DNA of 64,000 bases from Fragum whitleyi (lineage: Eukaryota; Mollusca; Bivalvia; Cardiida; Cardiidae). This document shows positions 1-10,729 of this stretch, piece by piece. The notes under the pieces are model-generated. The model was not told where the DNA came from, made no database searches, and worked only from the letters and a program-made list of their open reading frames with translations. Location: contig OX411547.1 of NCBI GenBank assembly GCA_948146395.1, positions 32,592,614 through 32,656,613 on the forward strand. Direction: 5' to 3'. Position numbers and translations under genes: made by a program. Each line of letters starts with the position of its first letter. Positions within the stretch are counted from its first letter, which is position 1.

Positions 1-129
1 TGACGTTGTGATCACTTCATTTTCAGAATCTATGTATCATATCCTATCCTGTCATACATCCTATTCTATCCTATAATCATACATTTACGTTATACATATT
101 ATTACAACATATCATAAAAAGACACATTA

Positions 130-385
130 TAAATATAAACTACAACATATTGAGCACACAATCACACACGCGCAAGAAGAGATGCAGTAGAATTCCCACA
201 AGATCAAATCTTTTGAGATTTTTCATCCACCGCCACCCAATTACAGCTGGTTGGGCTGAGGCAGTGACTATAAAGTACCGGTAACTTGCCCAAGAACACA
301 ATCCTCTGTCTGTAGGACTCATTTCTCCAACCTTTGGAATGGGGGCGCTGCTCTCAACCACTTAAGCTATCAGGCCAGACACTTG
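130..385 (-). repeat. tRNA-headed SINE-like repeat in SNX4 intron 2
   Basis: Read on the minus strand, the region opens with a tRNA-like head (TAGCTTAAGTGGTTGAGAGC, a box-A-like stretch) near 360-380. It continues for about 230 bp and ends in a TG/CA-rich tail near 140-170. There is no intact cloverleaf, so this is a tRNA-derived SINE or SINE fragment rather than a tRNA gene. The short minus ORF across it looks incidental. Family assignment is uncertain. Confidence 0.45.
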
Positions 386-532
386 TGTGATCTTACATAT
401 GTGTAAGAGTGAGTATTTAGAATGGTTTTTATCCAGTTGAATGTAAATTTTACAATGTTTTTAACTGTAAGATAATCTCAGATTTTATAGCTCTATTTAT
501 GATCAAACACCTACATTATTTACCAACATTAC

Positions 533-639
533 CTTGTTTCCACTAGGTAAACAATAAATGTATCTTGCATCTTCATGGCTGTCGTACTTCTCTTCTCTGG
601 CTCTGACACTGTAATCTCCATCCATTGTAACATGTTTGT
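533..639 (-). CDS. SNX4: SNX4 coding exon 2 (start of PX domain)
   Basis: The acceptor lies just after a TTTTTTGGCAG tract at 640-650 on the minus strand, and the donor AG|GTAATG is at 531-532. The exon encodes residues 32-66 plus two bases (phase 2). It holds the conserved SNX4 segment ITVSEPEK and the first PX beta strand FIVYLVET. The next exon lies outside the window. Confidence 0.9.
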
Positions 640-2266
640 CTGCCAAAAAAAAAAAAGAGGATTTAAATCAATTGTAACTAGTAGGATAAGTGTAAACTAA
701 ATTATCTTTTTAAGCAGATCAGTGCTATCAAGGTTCATATTTTACCTATTAACCCTTGTCATGCTGAATAAATTTTGGCTAGAAATTTTCATCAATACCA
801 AAGGGCAAAAAGCACCAAAAGTACCAACTGTTTGTCAATTCTTATTTGAAAAAACTTAATCTATTGACACTTCTTGTTTGAAAGTGAGAAACAGGTGGTG
901 TAGACTAACATCAGACTGCACATATTGTGTAGGCTGATGTTAGTCTATAGCTCCTGCAAAAGCAGGAATATTCTGGGTTCAACATGACAAAGGTTAACCA
1001 GGGTTTGGACCCCCAATATCTGAAAATATCCTCAGTTGAAATTCACATGGTATAGTATACCCTATATAGAAATTTCAGGCTTCTTAAAAAATCTCTGTCC
1101 AAGAAACACACTTCTTTTCTTGTCAAGTTCAATAGATAGGGGAGGGAAATGGATTCTAACCACTGCTACAAACTTTAACAGTTAGGTGAACTAGGGCTCT
1201 GCCTTTGAAGTCCTGTATCCAGACACTATCTGCAGCTAGTGGGACACAATTTCAAACCTGAATCCATCAGGTTACAGTTGATGGAAATTAAAAAGCGAGT
1301 ATCAAAATTAATTTTTTTAGAGCTGCTCTACTCCATATTCAAAAGATTAAAGCTTAGCAATCTTTCATCCCTATCAGGTAAGGGTGATTGCATGATTCCT
1401 GTTCATCATGAAATGATTGCTCAACTTCTGAAAACTAGCGCATGCAAAATTGTGCATTTGTCTGTGAGTGCAAAAGGTTAAAATGCAACACAGAATTTAA
1501 ATAATACTTGTAATACATGAGGTGTAACATAAAACATCAATTTCCCAATATTTTTTAAAATTACTCGAACAACGTAAATGAAATAAATTTCTTCATAACC
1601 TATATATGCAAATAAAATCCCCTATCTTCATTTTGTAATGAAAATATTTCTAAATTCATTTTTCAAATATCAAATTAAATCTGAGTCAAATATCCCGGAT
1701 ACCAGAAATCCCGGACAAAATCCATACTTTTTAAAAAACAGATACCCTTAATATCTTATGTGTAACTGATTTTGAAAGTGACAAACCAAGCGATCGCCCT
1801 TCAATTGTTTTGAAGCCCAGTGCTCTACAGACTGAGCTAATAGGGTAGACATAAGGGGAATAACCAGCCATACAGGCTTAAATATTTCCCTTCATTCCGA
1901 AAGTATAAGTTGACAATCTTTCAACAATGTAGACAAATGTATCCACTTGCCTACCGAGCTAGGATAGATACATAAACGTTTACAACAATTTAGTGTAAGT
2001 TCTTTAAACGATGCTTCAAAATGCTACTCAGATGATAAACAAACTGGAGAGTATTGATCAGCTGTTTTCTGTTCAAGTGTGCATTCATAACAAAACAGTA
2101 ATTTAGGCCAAATATTTCATCGATTTATGCAATCAAGTTATTGCAAACGTAAAGAAATAGTTCAAAGATATACCTTGCCAAGTTTCTTTGCAAGCTGTAA
2201 AGGATCATCTTCAGCAGAGCTAGGAAAATGGTCTGGTGAGTAGGTCGGTGGACTTTCGTCGGCCAT
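533..2266 (-). CDS. SNX4: SNX4 (sorting nexin 4), 5' part of gene, two coding exons, continues off left edge
   Basis: Partial gene. Two exons joined at phase 0 give a 66-residue N-terminus that matches vertebrate SNX4 from memory. The hallmark is the stretch MEITVSEPEKR near residues 38-48, followed by AMKMQDTF and YLVET, the start of the PX domain (human counterpart: SVSEAEKR...NMQETYTAYLIETRS). Known family role: SNX4 is a PX-BAR sorting nexin that binds PI3P on early endosomes and drives tubular recycling of cargo such as the transferrin receptor; it is also linked to autophagy. The rest of the PX domain and the BAR domain must lie to the left of the window. The 1.5-kb intron between the exons carries a piggyBac-like MITE. 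The reading is secure because of conserved residues, canonical GT/AG sites and consistent phase. Confidence 0.9.
749..997. mobile_element. piggyBac-like MITE, 249 bp, copy 1 (SNX4 intron 1)
   Basis: Bounded by TTAA on both sides, with terminal inverted repeats CCCTTGTCATGCTGAA and its complement (right end: TTCAACATGACAAAGG). The interior holds a short hairpin, CATCAGACTGCACATATTGTGTAGGCTGATG. The copy at 37359-37607 has exactly the same length. TTAA flanks with CCC/GGG termini are the usual signature of piggyBac-type non-autonomous elements. No ORF of note. Confidence 0.75.
998..2173. other. Remainder of SNX4 intron 1; one tRNA-like SINE relic
   Basis: No coding signal. At about 1790-1850, the minus strand shows a box-A-like TAGCTCAGTCTGTAGAGCA with an anticodon-arm-like stretch but no box B or acceptor stem, so it is a SINE/tRNA relic. 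The short plus-strand ORF at 1239-1481 shows no similarity I can recognise. Confidence 0.4.
2174..2266 (-). CDS. SNX4: SNX4 coding exon 1 (start codon)
   Basis: Encodes residues 1-31, beginning MADESPPTYSP and ending KKLGK, then the donor AAG|GTATAT. Phase 0 fits exon 2 exactly. The start codon context is CCAAGATGGCCG; an in-frame upstream ATG was not seen. The acidic, proline-rich N-terminus with no domain is typical of SNX4 ahead of the PX domain. Confidence 0.85.
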
Positions 2267-2273
2267 CTTGGAT
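2260..2273 (-). promoter_or_regulatory. SNX4: TISU/YY1-like start context of SNX4
   Basis: CAAGATGGCCGA overlaps the start codon and matches the TISU consensus SAASATGGCGGC at 10 of 12 positions. TISU elements combine a YY1 site with initiation on very short 5' leaders in animals. This is a motif match only; no transcription start is known here. Confidence 0.3.
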
Positions 2274-2452
2274 ATTTGATGTAAAAGAGTTGCCTCCCTT
2301 TGTTAATGAATAATCAAAGTACATGGGTATTCAGACAAATATAAACCATATGACACAAATTCACTTTTCCAAATATTTATTATCTTTTGTTCATAGATAA
2401 GATTCCTTACAAGCATTTGACTTTGCATCTGTTTTGAAATAGATAAAACTAT

Positions 2453-2585
2453 AGGGGCCAACTTATTTCTGACCTGGGCAAGTATTGTTGCCCGATTTAT
2501 CAGAGTATCTCACAGATCTAATCTACCAGCTTTGGACTTGGAAATCAAAATAGCCCAGAATAGGCTATTTTGATAGTTGAATGTG
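2453..2585. repeat. MITE-like repeat (GGGCCAACTTATTTCTGACC family), solo copy
   Basis: Starts with GGGCCAACTTATTTCTGACC and ends in the palindromic stretch AGAATAGGCTATTTTGATAG. The same start, middle (TCAGAGTATCTCACAGA) and palindrome occur at 10126-10545, where the loop has expanded into five 56-bp units. Confidence 0.55.
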
Positions 2586-2590
2586 AGATC

Positions 2591-2720
2591 TGCTCTGTGT
2601 TCAGGATTGAAAAACAGTGCAAACTGTTTTACAATCCAATTCGCATGTGCACTTCCATGCAAAGCAGAATATCATTGGCAAACTGTTTGCGACGACTTTT
2701 GCCATCCTGAATGCAGGGCA
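2591..2720. repeat. Hairpin MITE family H2, copy 1
   Basis: About 130 bp of near-complete inverted repeat: TTCAGGATTG...GTGCAAACTGTTT...AATTCGCATGTGCAC...GGCAAACTGTTTGC...CCATCCTGAATGCAGGG. The outermost parts pair with each other. Further copies lie near 4122, 6869, 9721, 16011 and 28246. Confidence 0.65.
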
Positions 2721-3079
2721 GGCTATGCTAGGGTAGGATCTGTGCCAGAAAAAAGTTGGCAGCAAATTGTGCAAAACAGAATACACACTCAGAAGGCGAC
2801 CACCATGAAATATAGAGGATAAAGGCCATATGTGGACTGTGACATTAGATGAATGTTCTTTGTCCACACCCCTTTTTTATGATTTGAGCTGTACTGAATC
2901 ACAAATCAAAACATCGTAACTACAGCTTGATTCAGATATTTTCCAAAAGAAGATTTTAACCAAATGCATTGCTCGCCTGAGTAAGTCAACTCATAACTTG
3001 CCAACCATGTTATAAATACCAGAGATTGTTTGATGTACATTGAGGGTGGTTTTTAAAGAAATATTTTAATTTTGTACCA

Positions 3080-4091
3080 CTGAATTTGATTTTTTTATTA
3101 ATAATATTGAAATTCCAACCTTTTTGCTACCATGGCAAGCAAAGCTATCGAAGGAATGGAATTTTTTTAACTACTTTAGAAGAGCAAAACGCCAAGAACA
3201 TCCCTGCAAGGTTTCAGACTGATTGGCCCAGTGTTTTAGGAGATGATTTTTTATACGATTTTCAGCAATTTTCAGCCTTTCTATTTCCATTGAAACCAGA
3301 GTTTTTGATGGAATTACATTTGAAAACTCTTTTATCAATTTTGGGAATGCTTCATCTAAGATACACCCCTACCAAGTCTCAGCTTGATTGGCCCAATAGT
3401 TTAAGTGAAGATGAATTGTTTGTCAGATTTTTGGCAATTTTCGGGCCTATTACCATGGAAACAAGAGTTTTTTATGGAATAAAATTCTTTATCAACTTTG
3501 GTAGGGCTTCACCAAAAGAATATCCCTTCTAAGTTTCAGCTTTATTGGCCTGGTGGTTTAGGAGATTTTTTCATAAATTTTTGGCCTTTTGTTACCATAA
3601 AACCAGAGTTTTTGATGGAATTAACTTTTGAACTTTACCCAAGGAACATCCCTACCAAGATTTAGCTTGATTGGCTTTGTGGCTTAGGAGGAAAAGAATT
3701 TTTGTTAGATTTCAGCAATTTTCGGCCTTATTGTTACCATGGAAACCAGCTTTTGATGGGACTCATTTTTTTTTAACAACTTTGCTAGAGCTTCACCCAA
3801 GGAACATCCCTACCAAGTTTCTGCTTGATTGGCCTAATGGTTTAGGAGAGGATTTTTTTCTAATATTTTTGGCCTTCTGTTACCATGAAAACCACAGTTT
3901 TTGATGGCATTAAATTCTGTTCACAACTTTGCAAGATCTTCATCCAAGGAACATCGCCCAGCGGTTTAGGAGGAGATGTTTAAAGACATTGTTGACGGAT
4001 AGAAAGATGGACAGACACAAAGACAATGGAGGGCCGATAAGAGATCACACTAGCTCTCCTTGAGCACTTTGTGCTCAGGTGAGCTAAAAAG
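3080..4091 (-). mobile_element. Pearl/HINE-like element, minus orientation
   Basis: Degenerate units of about 180 bp (key words TTGGCCCAATGGTTTAGGAG, TACCATGGAAACCAGAG, ACATCCCTACCAAG) repeat from 3080 to 3960. They are followed by a short purine microsatellite (GGACAGACAC) and a terminal hairpin, GAGCACTTTGTGCTC, ending in GGTGAGCTAAAAA. This hairpin is the reverse complement of the one that opens the array at 53054. ORFs of 77 and 148 residues are translations of the units and change frame between them, so they are not genes. Confidence 0.65.
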
Positions 4092-4121
4092 TGATTTGCT
4101 TCAATATAGTTATCTCGTAAG

Positions 4122-4254
4122 CAGCCCTGCATTCAGGATAACAAAACAGTGCAAACAGTTTGCCATTTATTCCTCGCTTTGCATGCAAGTGCAAAGTGAG
4201 GTACAATTGGCAAACTGTTTGCACCATTTTAGTATCCTTTACGCAGGGCAAATC
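4122..4254. repeat. Hairpin MITE family H2, copy 2
   Basis: Inverted-repeat arms CCCTGCATTCAGGATAAC and GTATCCTTTACGCAGGGC, with inner arms GTGCAAACAGTTTGCCA and TGGCAAACTGTTTGCAC. The loop is CTTTGCATGCAAGTGCAAAG. No coding content. Confidence 0.65.
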
Positions 4255-4329
4255 ATCAAGGGGCCAAGGTTATTGTTAAAACTATAAATGTGTCGCAGGC
4301 AAAGCTATGGCTCAATATATCTCGTAATA

Positions 4330-5000
4330 ATGCTATCTACATATTTTGATAACACTTAAACCAGTACAGGGAAACGACTGTCCAAATTAATTTGAAATCC
4401 AATCATTAAATTGTTGATGATGTATGCTCCAGAAAAGACTAGTTTTATTGTTTGACATTCAGCTGTTACCTTTAACTTGTGCGTATCCAAACCAATTCTT
4501 CACATGACACTAGTACTCATACAATCAATCCATTCCTTAATGTTGAAGATATGCTCCAGATAAGACCAAATTTATCATTTGACCTTGAGCTGCGACCTTG
4601 ACCTTGGGTGAATCTGAAGAAACTCTTTGCGAGGCACAAGAACTCATCAAGAGGAATGACAGTGCATAGTTATCTTGAAATCCATTCATAAATGTAGGAG
4701 ACATGCATTTATCAATTGATTTGAGCAGTCTGAGACATTAACCTTGGACATACCAAAATAAACTCTTCCCATGACACAAGTTCTCAGCTAGGAAAACAGC
4801 AGTGCTTACCGGTAGTTCTGTTGAAGTACATCTATAAATGTAGGAGATATGCTACAGACAAGACCAAATTTATTGTTTGACCTTCAGCAGCGACCTTGAC
4901 CTTGGGCATATGCCATTTAAAACTCTTTGGATGGCATAGAACTCATCAAGGGTATAAACTGTGTCAAGTTATTTTGAACTCTATTCGTAAATGTAAGAGA
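4330..5000. repeat. Degenerate tandem array with (TGACCTTGACC) motifs
   Basis: Imperfect units of about 150 bp recur, each with AGATATGCTCCAGA-like, ACCAAATTTATTGTTTGACCTT, CGACCTTGACCTTGGG and AACTCTTTGCGAGGCA-like blocks. This resembles the core repeats of the pearl-like elements elsewhere but lacks a clear terminal hairpin or microsatellite. Confidence 0.5.
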
Positions 5001-5004
5001 AGAC

Positions 5005-5990
5005 TATATGGCCCATATAAGTGTCATATATACCCCATTTAAGTTATTTTTTCCTATCCATATAAACAAAATATGTGTTGCTTACATAGCATTTGAGCCT
5101 TATATGCTACTTATATGGGACATGTATGTCAAACAACGATGTTACTTATATGCCGCTTATATGGGACAAGGATCTTGCATCATATATGTGGCATATAAGG
5201 CCATTTGGTAGGGGTTTCTTTGTTATGAAGCTTTCCACCCCATCCTTCTGGAACTGTTATTGGGATTCAGTGAAAATATGAGCTGTTAGAGAAGGATCAT
5301 GTTTCTGACCTCTAACAGGGGCAAGTCACAATAATCCAAATTTAGCATTTACTTCTTTTTTCTGTGACGAGGCCTTGAGTCAAAAGAATAGAGAATGCAT
5401 CAGCAGTGAACAAGTTTTTACTAGATGTTAAAATTGACTTAATTTTACATACAGATTGTAAAGAAATTCCTCAGAACAGATATAATTAATGAAGAAAAGC
5501 CTTTATAAACAGACAGACAGACAAACAAAAAGGCGGCTATATGCTTGCTCTATAGGGAGGATATAAATAAATACAAAAATAGCCTCAAGATTTTACTAAT
5601 AGTACATTTAATTGGAATAAAGTGTGTGGGAGTTATCAAGAACATTTCACATATAGAGTATAGTATATTGAAACAGTACTTTAAACAATGACAAAAGACT
5701 AAAGCACATTTACAATTTATGGACGGAAAATTAGTATTTTCACTTAATTTATAAAATATAGTAACCACAATCTATTTAGGGCATAGTTCAAAGGTTATGT
5801 TAGTCAACTAATGATATGTATTATTGTAATTCCAGGGTAATTGAAAAACTATTTTTAGTGCCTATAAATATATAGGCACTTATAACAGGTTTGCACTGAC
5901 CTGAAAATTAGCTACCATGAAATTTTGCACATACAATATACACATGTACTTCAATTGTAAGAACAAAGGCTATGACCTCCGTCAAAAAGC
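5005..5990. other. Intergenic, ATATGG-rich palindromic patch and MITE fragments
   Basis: The first 200 bp consist of short inverted ATATGG/CCATAT words (TATGGCCCATATAAG, CTTATATGGGAC, GTGGCATATAAGGCC). At 5859-5906 there is half of an H1 hairpin (GTGCCTATAAATATATAGGCAC). The remainder shows no gene signal. Confidence 0.4.
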
Positions 5991-6868
5991 AAATTGCTGA
6001 TGAAAGACATAAACCTCATAGTTACAGCTTAGTTAAGCTGAGTTATGACATTTAAGTTGGTCACCAGTAAAAAAGTTTTCCGTTTCCAATCTAGGCTATG
6101 TAAATGATTTGAGTAGCCAGTCTATATTTTGACAAATCTACATTTTCATTGCAGTTAATTTATGATGCATTTCAAAGAGGAACCTCTGACAAGTGAAAAC
6201 AATATAGACTCTGGTCAGATTTCACAGATTGTGCAGACTATCTATATGTCACAACATTTTAACATTCACATCTGTATTTTCAAATGTTGTTTTGCTCTTT
6301 TCATTTTTTTTATATGCCCGGGAAGAAGACTAACAGGAGTCAAGTGGCCCTGGAGGCCCCCCAATTTTCGGTCTGGGCTCCTTATGTTTTTGAGAAAATG
6401 CCTATATCCATAATGTTAAATATTGAGTTAATCAAAGATAGCATTTTGAGAATCTAAAATGAGCCTTAATGTAAGATTTCCCAAATTCCACATGCACAAA
6501 GAAAAGACTCTTATCAGCCTGTGCATCAGCACAGTCTAATCAGAGTCTCCACTCTGTGCACTCAATAGATGGCTATGGGCATATAGTCTTTGTTCACAAT
6601 CCCAGAATAGTTTTAATAAACTGTGTGGCTGTCCAGGCTGCCCCAATGTGTATAAACTCGATAGAAATATGACACAAAGGCTATAATCGTAATTTAAAAT
6701 TCACAAAATTATCCATTCTTGACCTTAATTAGTCTACACAGGCTAGGATTCCAACAAGAATCAATAATTTTACCACAATGAAGATGGTTCCTTTAGCATA
6801 AAGGGTCACAATCATATATTATCATAAACATTGTCATGTTCAAATCAATTGTACATTTTCTTGCTCTG
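5991..6868. other. Intergenic, no gene seen; old MITE traces
   Basis: AT-rich sequence. At 6490-6560 a decayed hairpin (CAGCCTGTGCATCAGCACAG) recurs near 23945 (CAGGCTGTGCTGATGCACAGGCTG), so it is an interspersed repeat. Nothing else could be assigned. Confidence 0.35.
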
Positions 6869-7110
6869 TCTTATGAAACAGTTCTGCGCAAGGCAGACAA
6901 AACTGCTTGCAAATTATAACTGGCTTTGCACGTGCACATGCATGCAAAGGGGGATATGATTTGCAAACAGTGCCTTATGAAAACAGTCCTGCTAAGGAAG
7001 ACATAACTGTTTGTAAATTATAACCGGCTTTGCAAATGTACATGCATGCAAAGCAGGGTTTAATCTGCAAACAGTTTGCACTGCTTTGACATCCTAAATT
7101 CAAGGCAATT
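6869..7110. repeat. Hairpin MITE family H2, two adjacent copies
   Basis: Two successive H2-like units share CTTATGAAA-CAGT, ACTGCTTGCAAATTATAAC and GGCTTTGCA(C/A)(G/A)TG(C/T)ACATGCATGCAAAG. The second ends with GCAAACAGTTTGCACTG and TTTGACATCCTAAATTCAAGGC. This is a partial tandem duplication of the element. Confidence 0.55.
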
Positions 7111-7414
7111 TTGATTGATCATTGCACATGAGAAATGAAACTTTAAGCATGACAGAGTTCAATACAACAAATATATTTTGTAACATTGTACATCATAAAT
7201 AAGATAAGAAATTAAAAATTAAATAAGGTTATTAATAAAGGTTTATAGTTTGGAAGAAATACTTATTACGACATTCATAGCACTCTTATCTTAAAGTGTA
7301 TTACAATACTAGTAAAATTAGAAAAGCAAAAGTGTTTGTCTAGTTCACAGGAAGAGTTTTGCAGACAGACAGATGGACTAACTGAGGGATAGACAGAACC
7401 AGTAAAGAAACACT

Positions 7415-7488
7415 GATGGCTCAGCCTAAAGCAGTTGTAACTGCCTGTATGTTTATAGGCAGTTACAACTGTTTTGTGCTGAGCCATC
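7415..7488. repeat. Hairpin MITE family H1, near-perfect 74-bp palindrome
   Basis: GATGGCTCAG...CAGTTGTAACTGCCTGTA folds onto its complement, ending GCTGAGCCATC, with loop TGTT. Other copies are at 10657, 13841, 19766, 21161, 21558, 24003, 24354, 27199 and 28106, with half copies at 5859 and 28921. Confidence 0.7.
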
Positions 7489-7868
7489 CATATTCAATGC
7501 CGGGGCATAAAATGCCACAAAATGTGTTAAAGAAATTCTAATGCCTCTCAAAAGGCCAAATTGCAGATATAAAATCTTGATAATTGACCTAAAAAGATAA
7601 CTAGAACCTTGCCATGAGCAGATGCCTAGTAATGAAAAACCATTCATCTTTAAAATTATAGAATGGGTGAAAAATATAACCTGTTATAGTATAACTGTGT
7701 GCATGACATTTCCAACAGTTTCAAATGTGCTTCAGCTTGAAGCACTGACATTGAACCTTAATTTTTGTTTATGATTTTCACCAAAAAGTTGATAGGTTTA
7801 AGCATTAGCTTTCGAAAGACTGCAAAGTGAAAACTGATAAGACTAAGCAGGTGCACAGATTGAGCTGA

Positions 7869-9337
7869 TTTTTATACGCCGCCGGAGGCTAACATATATT
7901 GGCGTCATCTTCTCCGTCTGTCTGTCCGTCCGTCCATCCGTCCGTCCGTCCACATTTCTTGTCAACGCAACTCCTTCTAAACTTCTGGCTGGATCTTCTT
8001 GAAACTTGATCAATGTTATAACCTCAATTGGTAGATGTGCATGAAGGAAGGATTTTACGGTTTGTTGATTTTTGCCTGAGTTATGCCCCTTGATAACTTA
8101 GTCTCTGGGTCCAATTTTCTTGTCAACACAACTCCTCCTAGGTTTCTGGCTGGATCTTCTTGAAACTTGGTCAATGTAATCACCTCAATTGGTAGATGTG
8201 CATGAAGGAAGGATTTAACGGTTCGTTGATTTTTGCCTGAGTTATGCCCCTTGATTATTTAGTCTCTGGGTCAACTTTTCTTGTCAATGCAACTCCTCCT
8301 AGGTTTCTGGCTGGATCTTCTTGAAACTTCGTAAATGTTATCACCTCAATTGGTAGATGTGCATGAAGGAATGATTTTATGGTTCGTTGATTTTTGCCTG
8401 AGTTCTGCCCCTTAAAAACTTAGTCTCTGGGTCCATTTTTCTTGTCAACGCAACTCCTCCTAAGTTTCTGGCTGGATCTTCTTGAAACTTGGTCAATGTT
8501 ATCACCTCAATTGGTAGATGTGCATGAAGGAATGATTTTATGGTTCATTGATTTTTGCCTGAGTTATGCCCCTTAAAAACTTAGTCTCTGGGTCCATTTT
8601 TCTTGTCAACGCAACTCCTCCTAAGTTTCTGGCTGGATCTTCTTGAAACTTGGTCAATGTTATAACCTCAATTGGTAGATGTGCATGAAGGAATGATTTT
8701 ATGGTTCGTTGATTTTTGCCTGAGTTATGCCCTTAAAAACTTAGTCTCTGGGGCTTATTGCCTCAGTTATGCCCCCTTTAAATTTAGTCTCTGCGGCTAA
8801 TTGAAATTGCAGCCTTGTGAATGCAACTCTTCCTAAGTTTCTGGCTGGATCTAAATGAAACTTGGTGGATGTTATAACTGAAATTGGTAGATGAGCATAA
8901 AGTAAGGATTTTATGGTTCATTAATTTTACCCTTAATTATGCTCCCTTAAAACTTAGTAGCTAGGGCTTATTGAAACTGCAGCCTTTTGAACACAACTCC
9001 TCCTTACTTTTTGGTCTTTATTTAAATGATACTTGGTCAATGTCATCACCATAATTTGTAGATGTACATGGATCAAGGATTTTATGGCTCATTTATTTCC
9101 CTGAATTATGCCCCCTTAAAACTTAGTGCCTGGGGCTTGTTGAAATTTCAGCCTTGTGAAGGCAACTCCTCCAAACTTTTTGTCTTGATTTAAATGAAAC
9201 TTGGTCATTTTCAATTTGGTTCTGTCAAAATAAGTAGTGTCTACTATTATTTTACTCCGGAAAAGTTTTGTGACAGACCAATGGAATGACGTACAGAGAC
9301 TCTAATTATATCCCCTTCACCGAATGGCAGGGGATAA
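7869..9337 (+). mobile_element. Pearl/HINE-like element, plus orientation
   Basis: Opens with TTTTTATACGCCGCCGGAGGC, then a (CCGT)n-type microsatellite at 7915-7950. About eight units of 155-165 bp follow (GTTTCTGGCTGGATCTTCTTG, AAACTTGGTCAATGTTAT, CACCTCAATTGGTAGATGTG, GAGTTATGCCCCTT). The first units are more than 90% alike by eye and the last three are strongly decayed. The end block is CACCGAATGGCAGGGGATAAAA. No ORF spans the units. Confidence 0.75.
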
Positions 9338-9720
9338 AAAGGGGCATAGCTCCCACAAAAATACTTCCAGACTTATCCCTCTAAATAAGCGGGATAGCTC
9401 TTGTGATGGTGAACACACATGCCAAGTTTCATGATGAAATCTTCAATAACAAGAGAGATATGTCCAAGGTAAGAGTTTGTCATGTCAAATTCAACCACCA
9501 GAGTTTAAATGCAACCACACAACACTAGGTGATCACAATACCTAAGGATTTCTCCAAAAGCAGCCGAGCTAATAATTCAGCTAGTATAAACCAACATATC
9601 ACAGAAGATACTGCTACAATAATTCAAGTCACTTTACAATCTAGCTAATAACAATGAATAAATAAGGACCACATCTGCAGTAACCATACACATTATACAG
9701 TAGATCTTGCTTGAACAACA
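9338..9720. other. Intergenic; fragment of another tandem-repeat element
   Basis: GGGGCATAGCTCCCACAAAAATACTTCCAG and CACATGCCAAGTTTCATGATG-like words look like a lone core-repeat unit of the pearl-like kind. No gene signal. Confidence 0.3.
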
Positions 9721-9836
9721 ACCTGCCCGCTTTTAGGATGACAAAACGGTGCAATCTGTTTTCCAATTTTACCATGCAAAGTGGGGATAAAATTGGCTAG
9801 CAGTTTGTGCTGTTTTGTCATCCTGAATGCAGAGCT
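9721..9836. repeat. Hairpin MITE family H2, copy 4
   Basis: Arms AGGATGACAAAACGGTGCAA and GTGCTGTTTTGTCATCCTGA enclose TTTTACCATGCAAAGTGGGG. The loop is shorter than in the other copies. Confidence 0.6.
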
Positions 9837-10125
9837 GTTTTAACCCATTCCCACACAACCCCAGTTTTTGGCTTCCCTACAGAAAGAAGCTTCCAAAATA
9901 ATTATGGAAAATTATGAAATTGCTTGTCACAAGCAATTTTTTCGTTTTCCACATTTTTTTCCCCCCATGAATACAAAAAACTATTTAAAAGTTCATCAAC
10001 TTGAAATGATCATTTCAGCCTTCATTGAAATTGGAACCAATCTAAATCTTTGTTGTCTAGTAATGAGTTTTTTCACTGAAATGCCAACAACAATCCAAAT
10101 ACCAACACCTCCAAGGTATTGACAA

Positions 10126-10545
10126 AGGGCCAACTTATTTCTGACCCCAATCCTATTCGATGTAGACTGGTCCTACTTTCAACTATTAGAATAGCCTATC
10201 CTAGAATCCTATTCGATGTAGACTGGTCCTACTTTCAACTATCAGAATAGCCTATTCTAGAATCCTATTCGATGAAGACTGGTCCTACTTTCAACTATCA
10301 GAATAGCCTATTCTAGAATCCTATTTGATGTAGACTGGTCCTACTTTCAACTATCAGAATAGCCTATTCTAGAATCCTATTCAATGTAGACTGGTCCTAC
10401 TTTCAACAATCAGAATAGCCTATTCTAGGCTATTCTGATATTTGATAGTTGGTTAATTCTAGAGCTGGTAAACCGCTAACTGAGAGATACTCTGATATAG
10501 CAGGCAACAATACCTGCCCAGGGTCAGAAATAAGTTGGGCAAATG
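10126..10545. mobile_element. Inverted-repeat MITE with five 56-bp tandem units in its loop
   Basis: Terminal inverted repeats are GGGCCAACTTATTTCTGACC (left) and GGTCAGAAATAAGTTGGGC (right). Inside, AGACTGGTCCTACTTTCAAC starts at 10164, 10220, 10276, 10332 and 10388, an exact 56-bp period. The last unit runs into the palindrome AATAGCCTATTCTAGGCTATT. The copy at 2453 has no such array. Confidence 0.7.
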
Positions 10546-10656
10546 TCTTGTTAGCTCTGTTAGTTACAGGTTGGGCTCCTATCCTGGGGTCTGGAGTTCT
10601 ATCCATGTCACCACCAACTTTCATCTGACATAAGTAAATGTGACACACTTCATTTC

Positions 10657-10729
10657 CATGGCTCAGCGCAACACAGTTGTAACTCCCTATATGTTTATAG
10701 GGAGTTACAACTGTTTTGCGCTAAGCCAT
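10657..10729. repeat. Hairpin MITE family H1
   Basis: ATGGCTCAGCGCAACACAGT pairs with ACTGTTTTGCGCTAAGCCAT; the inner arm AACTCCCTATA pairs with TATAGGGAGTT. Confidence 0.7.
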
